DNA of 64,000 bases, taken from positions 18,608 through 82,607 of the forward strand of contig CAZMGD010000002.1 in NCBI GenBank assembly GCA_964565705.1, written 5' to 3'. Position 1 is the stretch's first letter; the number at the start of each line of letters is the position of its first letter. The stretch is from CAZMGD01 sp964565705. GTDB taxonomy: Bacteria; Actinomycetota; Acidimicrobiia; Acidimicrobiales; Ilumatobacteraceae. Of the stretch, positions 1 through 6,529 are shown one piece after another. The notes beneath the pieces are model-generated. The model was not told the DNA's origin. It saw nothing but the letters and a program-made list of their open reading frames with translations, and ran no database searches. Position numbers and translations under genes: made by a program.

Positions 1-184
1 CGACCTCGAGCATCGCGTCGGCGTCGTACGCGTCGCACACGACCGGTTCGGCACCGAGGCCTCGGAGCAGGTCGACCTTCGCCGGCGTGCGGGTCATCGC
101 CGCGACGTCGTGCCCGGCGCCGACCAGCAACGGCACCAAGCGAACCCCCATCACCCCGCTGCCACCGGCCACGAAGATGCGCAC
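1..184 (-). CDS. NAD(P)-binding SDR/epimerase-like protein, N-terminal part only
   Basis: The reading frame starts at a GTG (182-184) and runs off the left edge, so only the first 61 residues are visible. They begin VRIFVAGGSGVMG, a Rossmann nucleotide-binding start with the GGSGxxG loop of atypical or extended short-chain dehydrogenases, and continue with a second strand (GHDVAAMTRTPAK) typical of NmrA/epimerase-like proteins. Substrate cannot be told from this part. No in-frame start lies just upstream, so the GTG is the best choice. The neighbour at 318 is on the same strand but 130 bp away; nothing recognisable fills that gap. Confidence 0.75.
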   Translation of the reverse strand, partial: MRIFVAGGSGVMGVRLVPLLVGAGHDVAAMTRTPAKVDLLRGLGAEPVVCDAYDADAMLEV

Positions 185-317
185 GGCGTCGATCCTCGCA
201 CGTGATCGGCTCGGCGCGGGCAGCGGTCCCCGGCGTGGAGTTCGACGGCAATGCCACCTGCAGTCCGCGCCGCGGGCGCGTCGAAGCAACCGGGTCGGTG
301 ACGACGGTGGGTCGGAG

Positions 318-506
318 TCAGACGACGACGCGGTAGCGGTCGGCGGTCACGCCGCCCAGCAGCGCCGATGCGAGGATGCCCAGCGGCAGGGCGCCCCAGT
401 AGCTGACGTTCGCCCCGACGTTGCCGAGGAACAGCATCAGCAGCCAGGTCGCGGGGAAGGTGGCGACGAAGAACACCACGATGAACGAGATCAGTACCCG
501 GATCAT
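318..506 (-). CDS. small two-helix membrane protein
   Basis: A 62-residue protein starting at the ATG at 504-506 (MIRVLISFIVVFF). It is nearly all hydrophobic: one segment at about residues 3-23 and a second at about 33-55, separated by a short GNVGANVSY turn, ending in TADRYRVVV. I do not recognise a family. An in-frame longer version would add 28 Arg/His-rich residues before this ATG and looks unlikely. The divergent gene at 631 is separated by about 125 bp that carries the putative promoter of that gene (TAGGTT near 570). Confidence 0.55.
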   Translation of the reverse strand: MIRVLISFIVVFFVATFPATWLLMLFLGNVGANVSYWGALPLGILASALLGGVTADRYRVVV

Positions 507-630
507 GTGCCCAGTCTGCTCGGTCGAGCGACGCCGATGCCGGATGGTCGCAGCGCCACGTGCGCAGGCGTAGGTTGGGGGAGTACACACTCCTGCGCGC
601 CGTCGATCGGCGCGGACGAACGGAGGGACG

Positions 631-1212
631 ATGACGAACGAGTTGGATCATCGCAAGGTCGCATTCCTCGTGGCGAACGAGGGGGTGGAGCAGGTGGAGC
701 TCACCGAGCCCTGGGCCGCGGTCCAGCAGGCCGGCGGGAAGCCGGAGCTGATCGCACCGAAGTCCGGCACGGTTCAGGCCTTCCACCACCTGGACGTCGC
801 GGACACATTCCAGGTCGACCACACGACCGCCGACTTCGATGCCGATGACTACGTCGGGATCGTGCTGCCCGGCGGCGTCGCCAACCCCGACCAGCTGCGC
901 CTCGACCGTGCCGCCGTCGACCTGCTCCGCACCTGGGTCGAGGCCGGGCGGCCCGTGGCGGCGATCTGCCACGCCCCCTGGACGCTGGTCGAGGCGGGCG
1001 TGGTGCGCGGTCGCACCCTCACGAGTTGGCCGAGCCTGCAGACCGACATCCGCAATGCCGGTGGAACCTGGATCGACGCCGAGGTCCACGTCGACGAGAA
1101 CATCGTCACCAGTCGCAAGCCCGGCGACCTCCCGGCGTTCTGCAGCGCCATGCTGAAGCTGTTCGGCGCGATGGACAGCACCCGACCGGCCGAGGAGGCC
1201 CTGCCGGGCTGA
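631..1212 (+). CDS. DJ-1/PfpI family protein (type 1 glutamine amidotransferase-like)
   Basis: A 193-residue protein with the complete DJ-1/PfpI fold: N-terminal KVAFLVANEGVEQVEL with the conserved Glu of the family, the LPGG loop near residues 79-82, and the nucleophile elbow AICHAPW with Cys113 and His114. Such proteins are described as general stress proteins (YraA/YhbO type), with deglycase, chaperone or peptidase activities proposed; the exact reaction cannot be read from sequence. A Shine-Dalgarno sequence (acggaggg) lies just before the ATG. A -10-like TAGGTT about 55 bp upstream, followed by a small hairpin (ggagt/actcc), suggests a short leader. Confidence 0.88.
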   Translation: MTNELDHRKVAFLVANEGVEQVELTEPWAAVQQAGGKPELIAPKSGTVQAFHHLDVADTFQVDHTTADFDADDYVGIVLPGGVANPDQLRLDRAAVDLLRTWVEAGRPVAAICHAPWTLVEAGVVRGRTLTSWPSLQTDIRNAGGTWIDAEVHVDENIVTSRKPGDLPAFCSAMLKLFGAMDSTRPAEEALPG

Positions 1213-1362
1213 CCCGCTACTCGACGACCTCGCAAGCCCCTCCGAACCGGGCGACGAGCAGCACTTTTCCATGGTTGCCACATCAACGATTAGCGTCGTA
1301 CGCCGATGTTCCGCGCCCCGACGAGAGGGGCCGAACGGGCGGAGCATCCAGAAGGGAATCCC

Positions 1363-2874
1363 ATGTCACTCACCAACCGTCGGTGGTTCGCAGCCCCCAC
1401 GCTGCTGGCGGTGCTCACGATCGCAGCCTGCGGCGGTACCGACCGCCAGGCATCGACCGAGACCACGACCCCTGCAGCAGCGACCACCGCACCGTCGGAC
1501 ACGACAGCCGCGGCAAGCAGCACCGACTCCACCGTCACCGAAGGTGCCGAGACCACCGAGACCACGGTCGCTCCGGCGGGTGCCGAGACCACAGCCCCCG
1601 CCGCCGCCGGCGAGACGTTCGGCGACCTGGCCTGGCCGTGTGGGCCCGGCGACGGGGGGAACATCGACGACGGCAGCGTGCCGGGCGTGACCGCCGACTC
1701 GATCTCGATCGCCACCGGTGACGACGCCGGCTACGCGACGAGCCCAGGCCTGAACCGCCAGGTGACCGACGCGGTCAACGCGCTGGCCGCGAAGTGCAAC
1801 GAGCTCGGCGGGATCAACGGCCGCCAGATCAAGGTCAACTACTACGACGCGGCGATCACGAACGTCGCGACCGCGATCCAGGGTGCCTGCGACGGCGGCA
1901 ACTTCTTCCTCGTCGGCGAGGGCTGGTCGTTCGACTCCGGGCAGGAAGAGATCCGCCACGGGTGCGGCCTCCCCGCGGTGCCGTCCTACACGGTGAGCGC
2001 GGCGTTCGCGATGGCCCCCGACGTCTACCAGGGCGTGCCCAACCCCGCCGACGAGACCCCGTCGGGCACGTTCGCGATGATCGCCGAGCAGTTCCCCGAG
2101 GAGGTCAAGGCGGTCGTCACCCTCGGCGGCAACTACAGCGCCACCCAGGAGTCGATCGACAAGGTGCGCGCCGTCGCCCCCGACTTCGGCTGGGACTTCG
2201 TGGCCGATCGCCTGGAGTACGACATCTTCGGCCAGGTGACCGACTGGACGCCGATCGTCAAGCAGATGCAGGACGCCGGAGCGAAGATGGTCTACTGGGC
2301 CGGCTCCTGCCTGCCGAACCTGCAGAAGTTCGCCCAGACGGCCGCGCAGAACGGTCTGGACGTGCCGATCGTGACCGATGCGAACCACTACGAGGAGGCG
2401 TGCGCGGCAGCCAACACCGACGGAGCGATGGACAACGTCTACCTGCGCTTCGCGTTCGTGCCATTCGAGGAAGCGGCCGAGAGCGCGGCCGTCACCGACT
2501 ACATGGACCTCGTCGCGGCCGATGGCGGCGACGTGTCGATGCTCGGGATGCAGGCATCGTCGTCATTCCTGCTGTGGGCCCAGGCCGCGTCCCAGTGCGG
2601 TGCCGCGCTGACGCGTGAATGCGTGCTGGAGAACCTGTCGACGATCACGTCGTGGACCGGTGGCGGCCTGCACGCCGAGACCAACCCCGGCGACAACCAC
2701 CCGCCGTCGTGCAACACGGTGCTGAAGATCGAGGGGACGGGCTACGTCCGGGTCGCTCCGACCGAGGCGGCCACCTACGAGTGCGACCCGTCGTGGGTCA
2801 GCACGGTGACCGGCGTGCCGGCGCTCGCCCCGTTGAACCTCGACGAGAACCGCAAGTCGCACCAGTTCGGCTGA
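1363..2874 (+). CDS. ABC transporter substrate-binding lipoprotein, branched-chain amino acid type
   Basis: A 503-residue extracellular binding lipoprotein. The start is the ATG at 1363, preceded by a gaaggga ribosome site; 19 further upstream codons are possible but would spoil the signal peptide. Residues 1-23 form a lipoprotein signal ending in the lipobox IAAC (Cys23), followed by a Thr/Ala/Glu-rich linker of about 60 residues. The rest resembles Leu/Ile/Val-type periplasmic binding domains (Peripla_BP_6): a GGINGRQI strand and long alternating alpha/beta segments. No permease or ATPase gene is adjacent, so it is an orphan here and its ligand is unknown. A strong hairpin terminator follows at 2887. 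Confidence 0.85.
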   Translation: MSLTNRRWFAAPTLLAVLTIAACGGTDRQASTETTTPAAATTAPSDTTAAASSTDSTVTEGAETTETTVAPAGAETTAPAAAGETFGDLAWPCGPGDGGNIDDGSVPGVTADSISIATGDDAGYATSPGLNRQVTDAVNALAAKCNELGGINGRQIKVNYYDAAITNVATAIQGACDGGNFFLVGEGWSFDSGQEEIRHGCGLPAVPSYTVSAAFAMAPDVYQGVPNPADETPSGTFAMIAEQFPEEVKAVVTLGGNYSATQESIDKVRAVAPDFGWDFVADRLEYDIFGQVTDWTPIVKQMQDAGAKMVYWAGSCLPNLQKFAQTAAQNGLDVPIVTDANHYEEACAAANTDGAMDNVYLRFAFVPFEEAAESAAVTDYMDLVAADGGDVSMLGMQASSSFLLWAQAASQCGAALTRECVLENLSTITSWTGGGLHAETNPGDNHPPSCNTVLKIEGTGYVRVAPTEAATYECDPSWVSTVTGVPALAPLNLDENRKSHQFG

Positions 2875-2886
2875 GCGTTCGAGGGC

Positions 2887-2914
2887 TGGGGGACCGGGGC
2901 GACCCGGTCCCCCA
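2887..2914. terminator. bidirectional hairpin terminator
   Basis: A perfect 12-bp stem (TGGGGGACCGGG paired with CCCGGTCCCCCA) closed by a GCGA loop sits between the stop of the binding-protein gene and the stop of the convergent degraded gene. There is no long T run on either side, so termination efficiency is a guess, but stem strength and convergent placement fit. Confidence 0.75.
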
Positions 2915-2915
2915 T

Positions 2916-3395
2916 CTACTCGATCAGTTCCATGTCGTCGACGGTCGACGGGTCGCGTCCACTCTCGATGGCGTCGACCACCGACTTGGAGCGAGCTTCG
3001 TCGACGACCGTTGCGGTGCTGCCGCGCCGCCAGTACGGGAAGCTGACGACGGACGTGGCGTCGTAGCGACCGGTGGCGCGCAGTGTGTCGCGGACGGCAC
3101 GGGTCTCGAACAGCTCGCCGGCGAGCCACGCGGCCGGACGTTCGCCGAGCTACCGCGACCGCGCGCACCACGTCCTCACCGCGTCCGCAAGCGTTGCCCC
3201 CGACGAGCGATCGACCCATGTCACGGAGACACCGGCCGGCGCGGCCACCTCGCGGGCCTCCGCCTCGTCGGCGACGCTCACGAACACGTCGCCGAGCGCG
3301 TCGACCGGCAGCGATTCCAGGATCGCCTCGAGCGCTGGCAGCGCCGATTCGTCGGCGCTGAACAGGACCGCGTCGATGTTCGGTGTCGAGCTCAT
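2916..3395 (-). pseudogene. siderophore-interacting (SIP) domain protein, interrupted by an in-frame TAG
   Basis: The frame opens at an ATG (3393-3395) that overlaps the stop of the degraded regulator upstream by ATGA, and reads MSSTPNIDAVLFSADESALP, then FVSVADEAEAREVAAP and VTWVDRSSG, matching the C-terminal NAD-binding domain of siderophore-interacting ferric reductases. An in-frame TAG at 3150-3152 interrupts it. After the stop the same frame continues with AAWLAGELFETRAVRD, GRYDATSVVSFPYWRRG and ends at a TAG at 2916; WxAGE and YWRxG are signature motifs of the family. Length would be about 159 residues, so there is no N-terminal flavin domain: either a stand-alone SIP domain or a truncated one. 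It is probably inactive. Confidence 0.7.
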
Positions 3396-4070
3396 GTGGC
3401 CGTCGCGTCCAACACGGGTGTGAGCTGTTCGAACATCCACGAGATGGCGAGCGCCGAGGGCGCGCGGAACGCGCTGATCGTGGCGATGTCCACGGCGAGG
3501 TAGCGCCCGTCGGCGATCGCCGGGATCCCGCCAGGCCACCCGTCGTGGCGTTGGCGGCGATGCCCACCGGGGTGAGTCCGAGGCCGTACACCACGTCGAC
3601 GACCGAGTTCGTCGCGCTGCCGTTGCGCTACCTCCTCGATACGCCCTTCGTCGGCGAGCCGGCGGAACACCTCCGCCTGGCGAGTCCCGTCGATGACGAG
3701 GGTCCACCACGGTGTCCACGGCCAGCACCGCGTCGGCGGGGGAGAGGCCGAACGCAGCGACCGCGTGCACATCGGGCGTGGCGACGGCGCGGCTCGTCGC
3801 GTGCAGCGTGCTGAGCATGCCGGGGTGGTCCACCATCGAGAACCACCGCAGCCAGGCCTCTTCCTCGAGCAGCTCGCTCCAACCAGGGGCGTCGGGGAAC
3901 GGCAGCGCAGCGAACACCTGGTCCACGGCCGCAACGACGAGATCGTCGCGATCGGCCACGTATTGGTCCAACCCACCGGCAGCGACGCCGAGCCGGCGGG
4001 CGACGGCGGCAACCGTCAAGTGCTCATGTGTGGCGACACGGTCGCTCCACCTTCGGTCACGGCCACGCAC
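3392..4070 (-). pseudogene. TetR-family regulator with several frameshifts
   Basis: Pieces of one TetR-like protein are spread over all three minus frames. From 4070 the first frame gives LTVAAVARRLGVAAGGLDQYVADRDDL, a TetR helix-turn-helix, then WLRWFSMVDHPGML. Near 3700 the sense shifts to a second frame (TLVIDGTRQAEVFRRLADEG), near 3610 to a third (VVDVVYGLGLTPVGIAANATT), and near 3540 back to the second (GIPAIADGRYLAVDI to LTPVLDATAT, stop 3392). No ATG lies at the expected N terminus; a GTG at 4070 is the nearest start. With the neighbouring in-frame stop this indicates true decay or a very error-prone stretch of assembly. It would have been co-transcribed with the SIP gene (ATGA overlap). 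Confidence 0.65.
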
Positions 4071-4249
4071 CGCACCGGTGCCGGCCAGGCGCTCGGTCTG
4101 TCAAGCACGATGATCTCACTGTGCCAAAGATGTTCATTTCGGGTGAGTCCACCATCGACGGCGACTGGCCGACGCCGAACTCGCCGAGCGACTCGTCGCG
4201 ATCGGGGCGTGCTGATCGGTCGGCGGCCGCTCGGCGATGAAACCGCGAC

Positions 4250-4471
4250 TCAGGCGGGACCCGTGTTCCCTTCGGAGGACACGATGGGATCGGCGACATG
4301 GAGGCCGCGTGCGGCAGCCGCGCGACAGAGGTCGCGGTCGGCGCTCGCCATGACGGTGGCGTGGACGCTGAGTGCTACGGCCAGGTGGCCGGCGTCGTAG
4401 CCGCGGAGTTGCTCGGCGCGAGCCAGCACGGCCGCACGCGCGGCCACGGTCTCGTCTCGCGTTCTCACCAT
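4250..4471 (-). pseudogene. PIN-domain (VapC-like) toxin remnant
   Basis: An open frame of 73 codons contains the C-terminal half of a PIN domain: AEQLRGYDAGHLAVALS with the third acidic position, then VMASADRDLCRAAAARGLHVADP with the last Asp. The N-terminal half, with the first catalytic Asp and the Glu, is missing. The codons just upstream of the ATG read LVDLSAA, reminiscent of the DxSA start of PIN domains, which suggests an internal deletion. No VapB antitoxin is visible. It sits directly on the 3' side of tRNA-Thr. The stretch 4071-4249 shows no gene I can support. Confidence 0.55.
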
Positions 4472-4505
4472 TCTGGCAGCACTGAGATCGACCAGGGGCT
4501 TTCAG

Positions 4506-4578
4506 AGCCCAGAGTGGGAATCGAACCCACGACCTACGCATTACGAGTGCGTTGCTCTGCCGACTGAGCTATCTGGGC
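4506..4578 (-). tRNA. tRNA-Thr (anticodon CGT)
   Basis: The minus strand folds as a canonical 73-nt tRNA: 7-bp acceptor GCCCAGA/TCTGGGC, D arm GCTC/GAGC, anticodon stem ACGCA/TGCGT with loop CTCGTAA (anticodon CGT, reading ACG), 5-nt variable loop, and T arm GTGGG/CCCAC with TTCGATT loop. CCA is not encoded. A -10-like TATCGT on the minus strand (4591-4596) lies 12 bp before the 5' end. Confidence 0.96.
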
Positions 4579-4626
4579 GGCAAGCGGGACACGATACCCG
4601 CACCCGGCGCGCCGGCCCACTCGGAA

Positions 4627-5676
4627 TCAGGACGGCAGGTGCAGCAGCAGGTTCTGGAGCAGCAGCGTCTCGTTGGGGTTGCGCTCGAGCGCTTCCAGCG
4701 CCTCGTGGATGTGTTGCACGGCTTCGATGTCGTCGCCCGGGCGATGGCCATGACCGGCCACGAGCCGGTCGCGGTAGGCGGTGGCGAGCACGCCGAGCCC
4801 GGACCGCAGCTCGTCCGTTCGGTGGCGGCGCAGCTCACGCTTGTGGCGTTCGACGAGCTGACTTCGGCCGCTGCCCCGCTCTCCGGCGGCGGCGACCCGT
4901 TCCTCCAGCGCTGTCAGCTCGGTGGCCTGGCGCGCGGCGAGCGGCGCGGCGGCGGCCTCGATCAGCTGCTGCAGCTCGTCGACGACCGTGGCGACGGCGC
5001 TGCCGGTGCCGTCCAGACGGCTCGGGATCGCTGCAAACGCCTCCCGCCGCCGGTGCAGCTCGGGATCGCTGGCGAGCACGCGTGCGCGGTCGAGGTTGCC
5101 GCTGCTCGCCGCCGCCGCCTCGTGCGCCGCTGTCGCATCGACGCCCTCGGCGACGAGCACCGACTCGATGTCCTCGGTCGGGATCGGGCGGAAGTCGATC
5201 CGCACGCAGCGCGACGCGATCGTCACCAGCTCGGGAGGCACCTGGTCGGCGAGCACCAGGAACGTGGTCGTCGGCGTCGGCTCCTCGATCGTCTTCAACA
5301 GCTTGGCCGCTCCCTCGGCGCGCAGCAGGTGGAACTCATCCAGGATCAGCACCTTTCGCGGGCCCTCGCGGGGCGCCATCGCCGCCAGGCGGACGATCTC
5401 GTCGGCCTGCTCGGCAGAGATCGCCGCGCCGACCCGGGCGATCTCCCGCACGTCCGGGTGCTCGCCGTGCAGCACCAGCCGCACGTCCCGACCCCCGACA
5501 TCGCCGTCCGGGTGCAGCAGCGACGCGGCGAACGCCCGCGCCGCCTCCAGCTTCGTGCTACCTGCCGGCCCGACGAACAGGTAGGCGTGCACCGGCGCGA
5601 CCAGCGCCGCCCGCAGCCGGGCGACAGCGGAGGGCTGCCCGACCACCCCCGCCCACACGTCGTCCGCGCCGCTCAT
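4627..5676 (-). CDS. holB: DNA polymerase III delta' subunit
   Basis: A 349-residue clamp-loader subunit, the third gene of the topA-tmk-holB series. Visible features are the N-terminal VWAGVVGQPSAVARL, a degenerate P-loop GPAGSTK, the DEFHLL Walker-B-like box, LLKTIEEP and the ASRC sensor motif. The usual zinc-binding cysteines between the P-loop and Walker B are absent: the corresponding stretch LLHPDGDVGGRDVRL contains none. The ATG at 5674-5676 gives the standard N terminus; an in-frame 62-residue extension upstream is low-complexity and crosses an intergenic palindrome. Delta' helps open the sliding clamp and normally does not hydrolyse ATP, which fits the weak P-loop. Confidence 0.9.
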   Translation of the reverse strand: MSGADDVWAGVVGQPSAVARLRAALVAPVHAYLFVGPAGSTKLEAARAFAASLLHPDGDVGGRDVRLVLHGEHPDVREIARVGAAISAEQADEIVRLAAMAPREGPRKVLILDEFHLLRAEGAAKLLKTIEEPTPTTTFLVLADQVPPELVTIASRCVRIDFRPIPTEDIESVLVAEGVDATAAHEAAAASSGNLDRARVLASDPELHRRREAFAAIPSRLDGTGSAVATVVDELQQLIEAAAAPLAARQATELTALEERVAAAGERGSGRSQLVERHKRELRRHRTDELRSGLGVLATAYRDRLVAGHGHRPGDDIEAVQHIHEALEALERNPNETLLLQNLLLHLPS

Positions 5677-5691
5677 CGCGGCCTCCCGACC

Positions 5692-5753
5692 CGAGGTGTC
5701 AGAAACCTGGGAGCTGTGAACCAGGTCGTGGGGCCTCGCGTTCTGACACCTCG
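5692..5753. repeat. 62-bp intergenic palindrome between tmk and holB
   Basis: Perfect 13-bp outer arms (CGAGGTGTCAGAA and its complement) enclose a second small stem (CCTGG/CCAGG). The GGTGTCAGAA arm occurs only here in this window. It lies in the 88-bp gap between two co-directional genes, where it may act as a processing site, an attenuator or a mobile hairpin. No transposase is nearby. Confidence 0.6.
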
Positions 5754-5764
5754 CGCTGAGCCGG

Positions 5765-6418
5765 TCATGCCGCGGAACCTCCATCGGTGGCGTCCAGCGA
5801 GGCGATCCGGGCGAGCACGAGGTGTTGCACGTCGTCGGCGACCTCGTCGATCGAGCGGGCACCGTCGACGACGATCCACTGCTCGGGCGCGGCGGCTGCC
5901 ATCTCGGCGAACCCGGCCGCGACCTTGGCGAAGAACTCGGCTGGCTCGCGCTCGAAGCGGTCGAGGTCGCGTCCGCTCATCCGCTCGTGGACGACGTCGG
6001 GGGTGACCTCGAGCAGCACGACGATGTCCGGCCAGCGCCCACCGACCGCCCATTCGTTGACGGCTCGCACCTCGGCCAGGGCGAGCCCCCGCCCGTAGCC
6101 CTGGTAGGCGAGCGACGAGTACACGCTGCGGTCGCTGACCACGTGCCGCCCGGACTCGAGTGCCGGTTCGACGACCTGGCGGAGGTGTTGGGCCCGGTCG
6201 GCCGCCAGCAGCAGCGCCTCGGCCTGTGGGATCAGCTCGGCGTTGTGCGGGTCGTGGAGGATCTTGCGCACCTGCTGGCCGATCCGGGTGCCACCGCTCT
6301 CCCTGGTCAGCACCGCGTCGAGCGCGCCGCTCAACGCCTTGGCGAGCAGCGCCGCCTGCGTGCTCTTGCCGCAGCCCTCGGCGCCCTCCAGCGCGATGTA
6401 TCGCCCCGTCGACGTCAC
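5765..6418 (-). CDS. tmk: thymidylate kinase (dTMP kinase)
   Basis: A 217-residue enzyme phosphorylating dTMP to dTDP. The P-loop GAEGCGKST follows RYIALE at the N terminus; TRESGGT corresponds to the usual TREPGGT, with Ser replacing the common Pro; DRSVYSSLAYQGYG is the DR-x-x-x-S-x-AYQ motif, and GRDLDRFERE is the lid region. I chose the GTG at 6416-6418, which places the P-loop at the usual distance; 24 further upstream codons would be Arg/Gln-rich and overlap a hairpin. It is followed by holB after 88 bp, a common actinobacterial arrangement for replication genes. Confidence 0.93.
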   Translation of the reverse strand: MTSTGRYIALEGAEGCGKSTQAALLAKALSGALDAVLTRESGGTRIGQQVRKILHDPHNAELIPQAEALLLAADRAQHLRQVVEPALESGRHVVSDRSVYSSLAYQGYGRGLALAEVRAVNEWAVGGRWPDIVVLLEVTPDVVHERMSGRDLDRFEREPAEFFAKVAAGFAEMAAAAPEQWIVVDGARSIDEVADDVQHLVLARIASLDATDGGSAA

Positions 6419-6433
6419 CCGTTCACTCTGGCA

Positions 6434-6513
6434 CGCCGGCCTCTGAGCCGGCGCGTTCCGCCCGTTCCTGCCGCCGTACTGCGCCCGCACGGGTGCACCA
6501 CGGCGGCAGGAAC
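6434..6513. terminator. two hairpins between topA and tmk
   Basis: A perfect 14-bp stem (GTTCCTGCCGCCGT at 6464-6477 with its complement at 6500-6513) carries a smaller stem inside its 22-nt loop. A second stem (CGCCGGC/GCCGGCG, 6434-6453) follows on the minus strand. They stand just after the topA stop and before the tmk start, so they may attenuate read-through from topA. No T run is present. Confidence 0.55.
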
Positions 6514-6529
6514 CCGGCGGCGGTCGGGG

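Noticed and set aside
3150..3152. Programmed read-through or special decoding of TAG in the SIP gene
   Set aside because: The neighbouring TetR gene has several frameshifts, so general decay explains the stop better; no element for recoding is seen.
4071..4249. Small frames between the TetR and PIN remnants
   Set aside because: None shows family resemblance or start signals; treated as eroded DNA.
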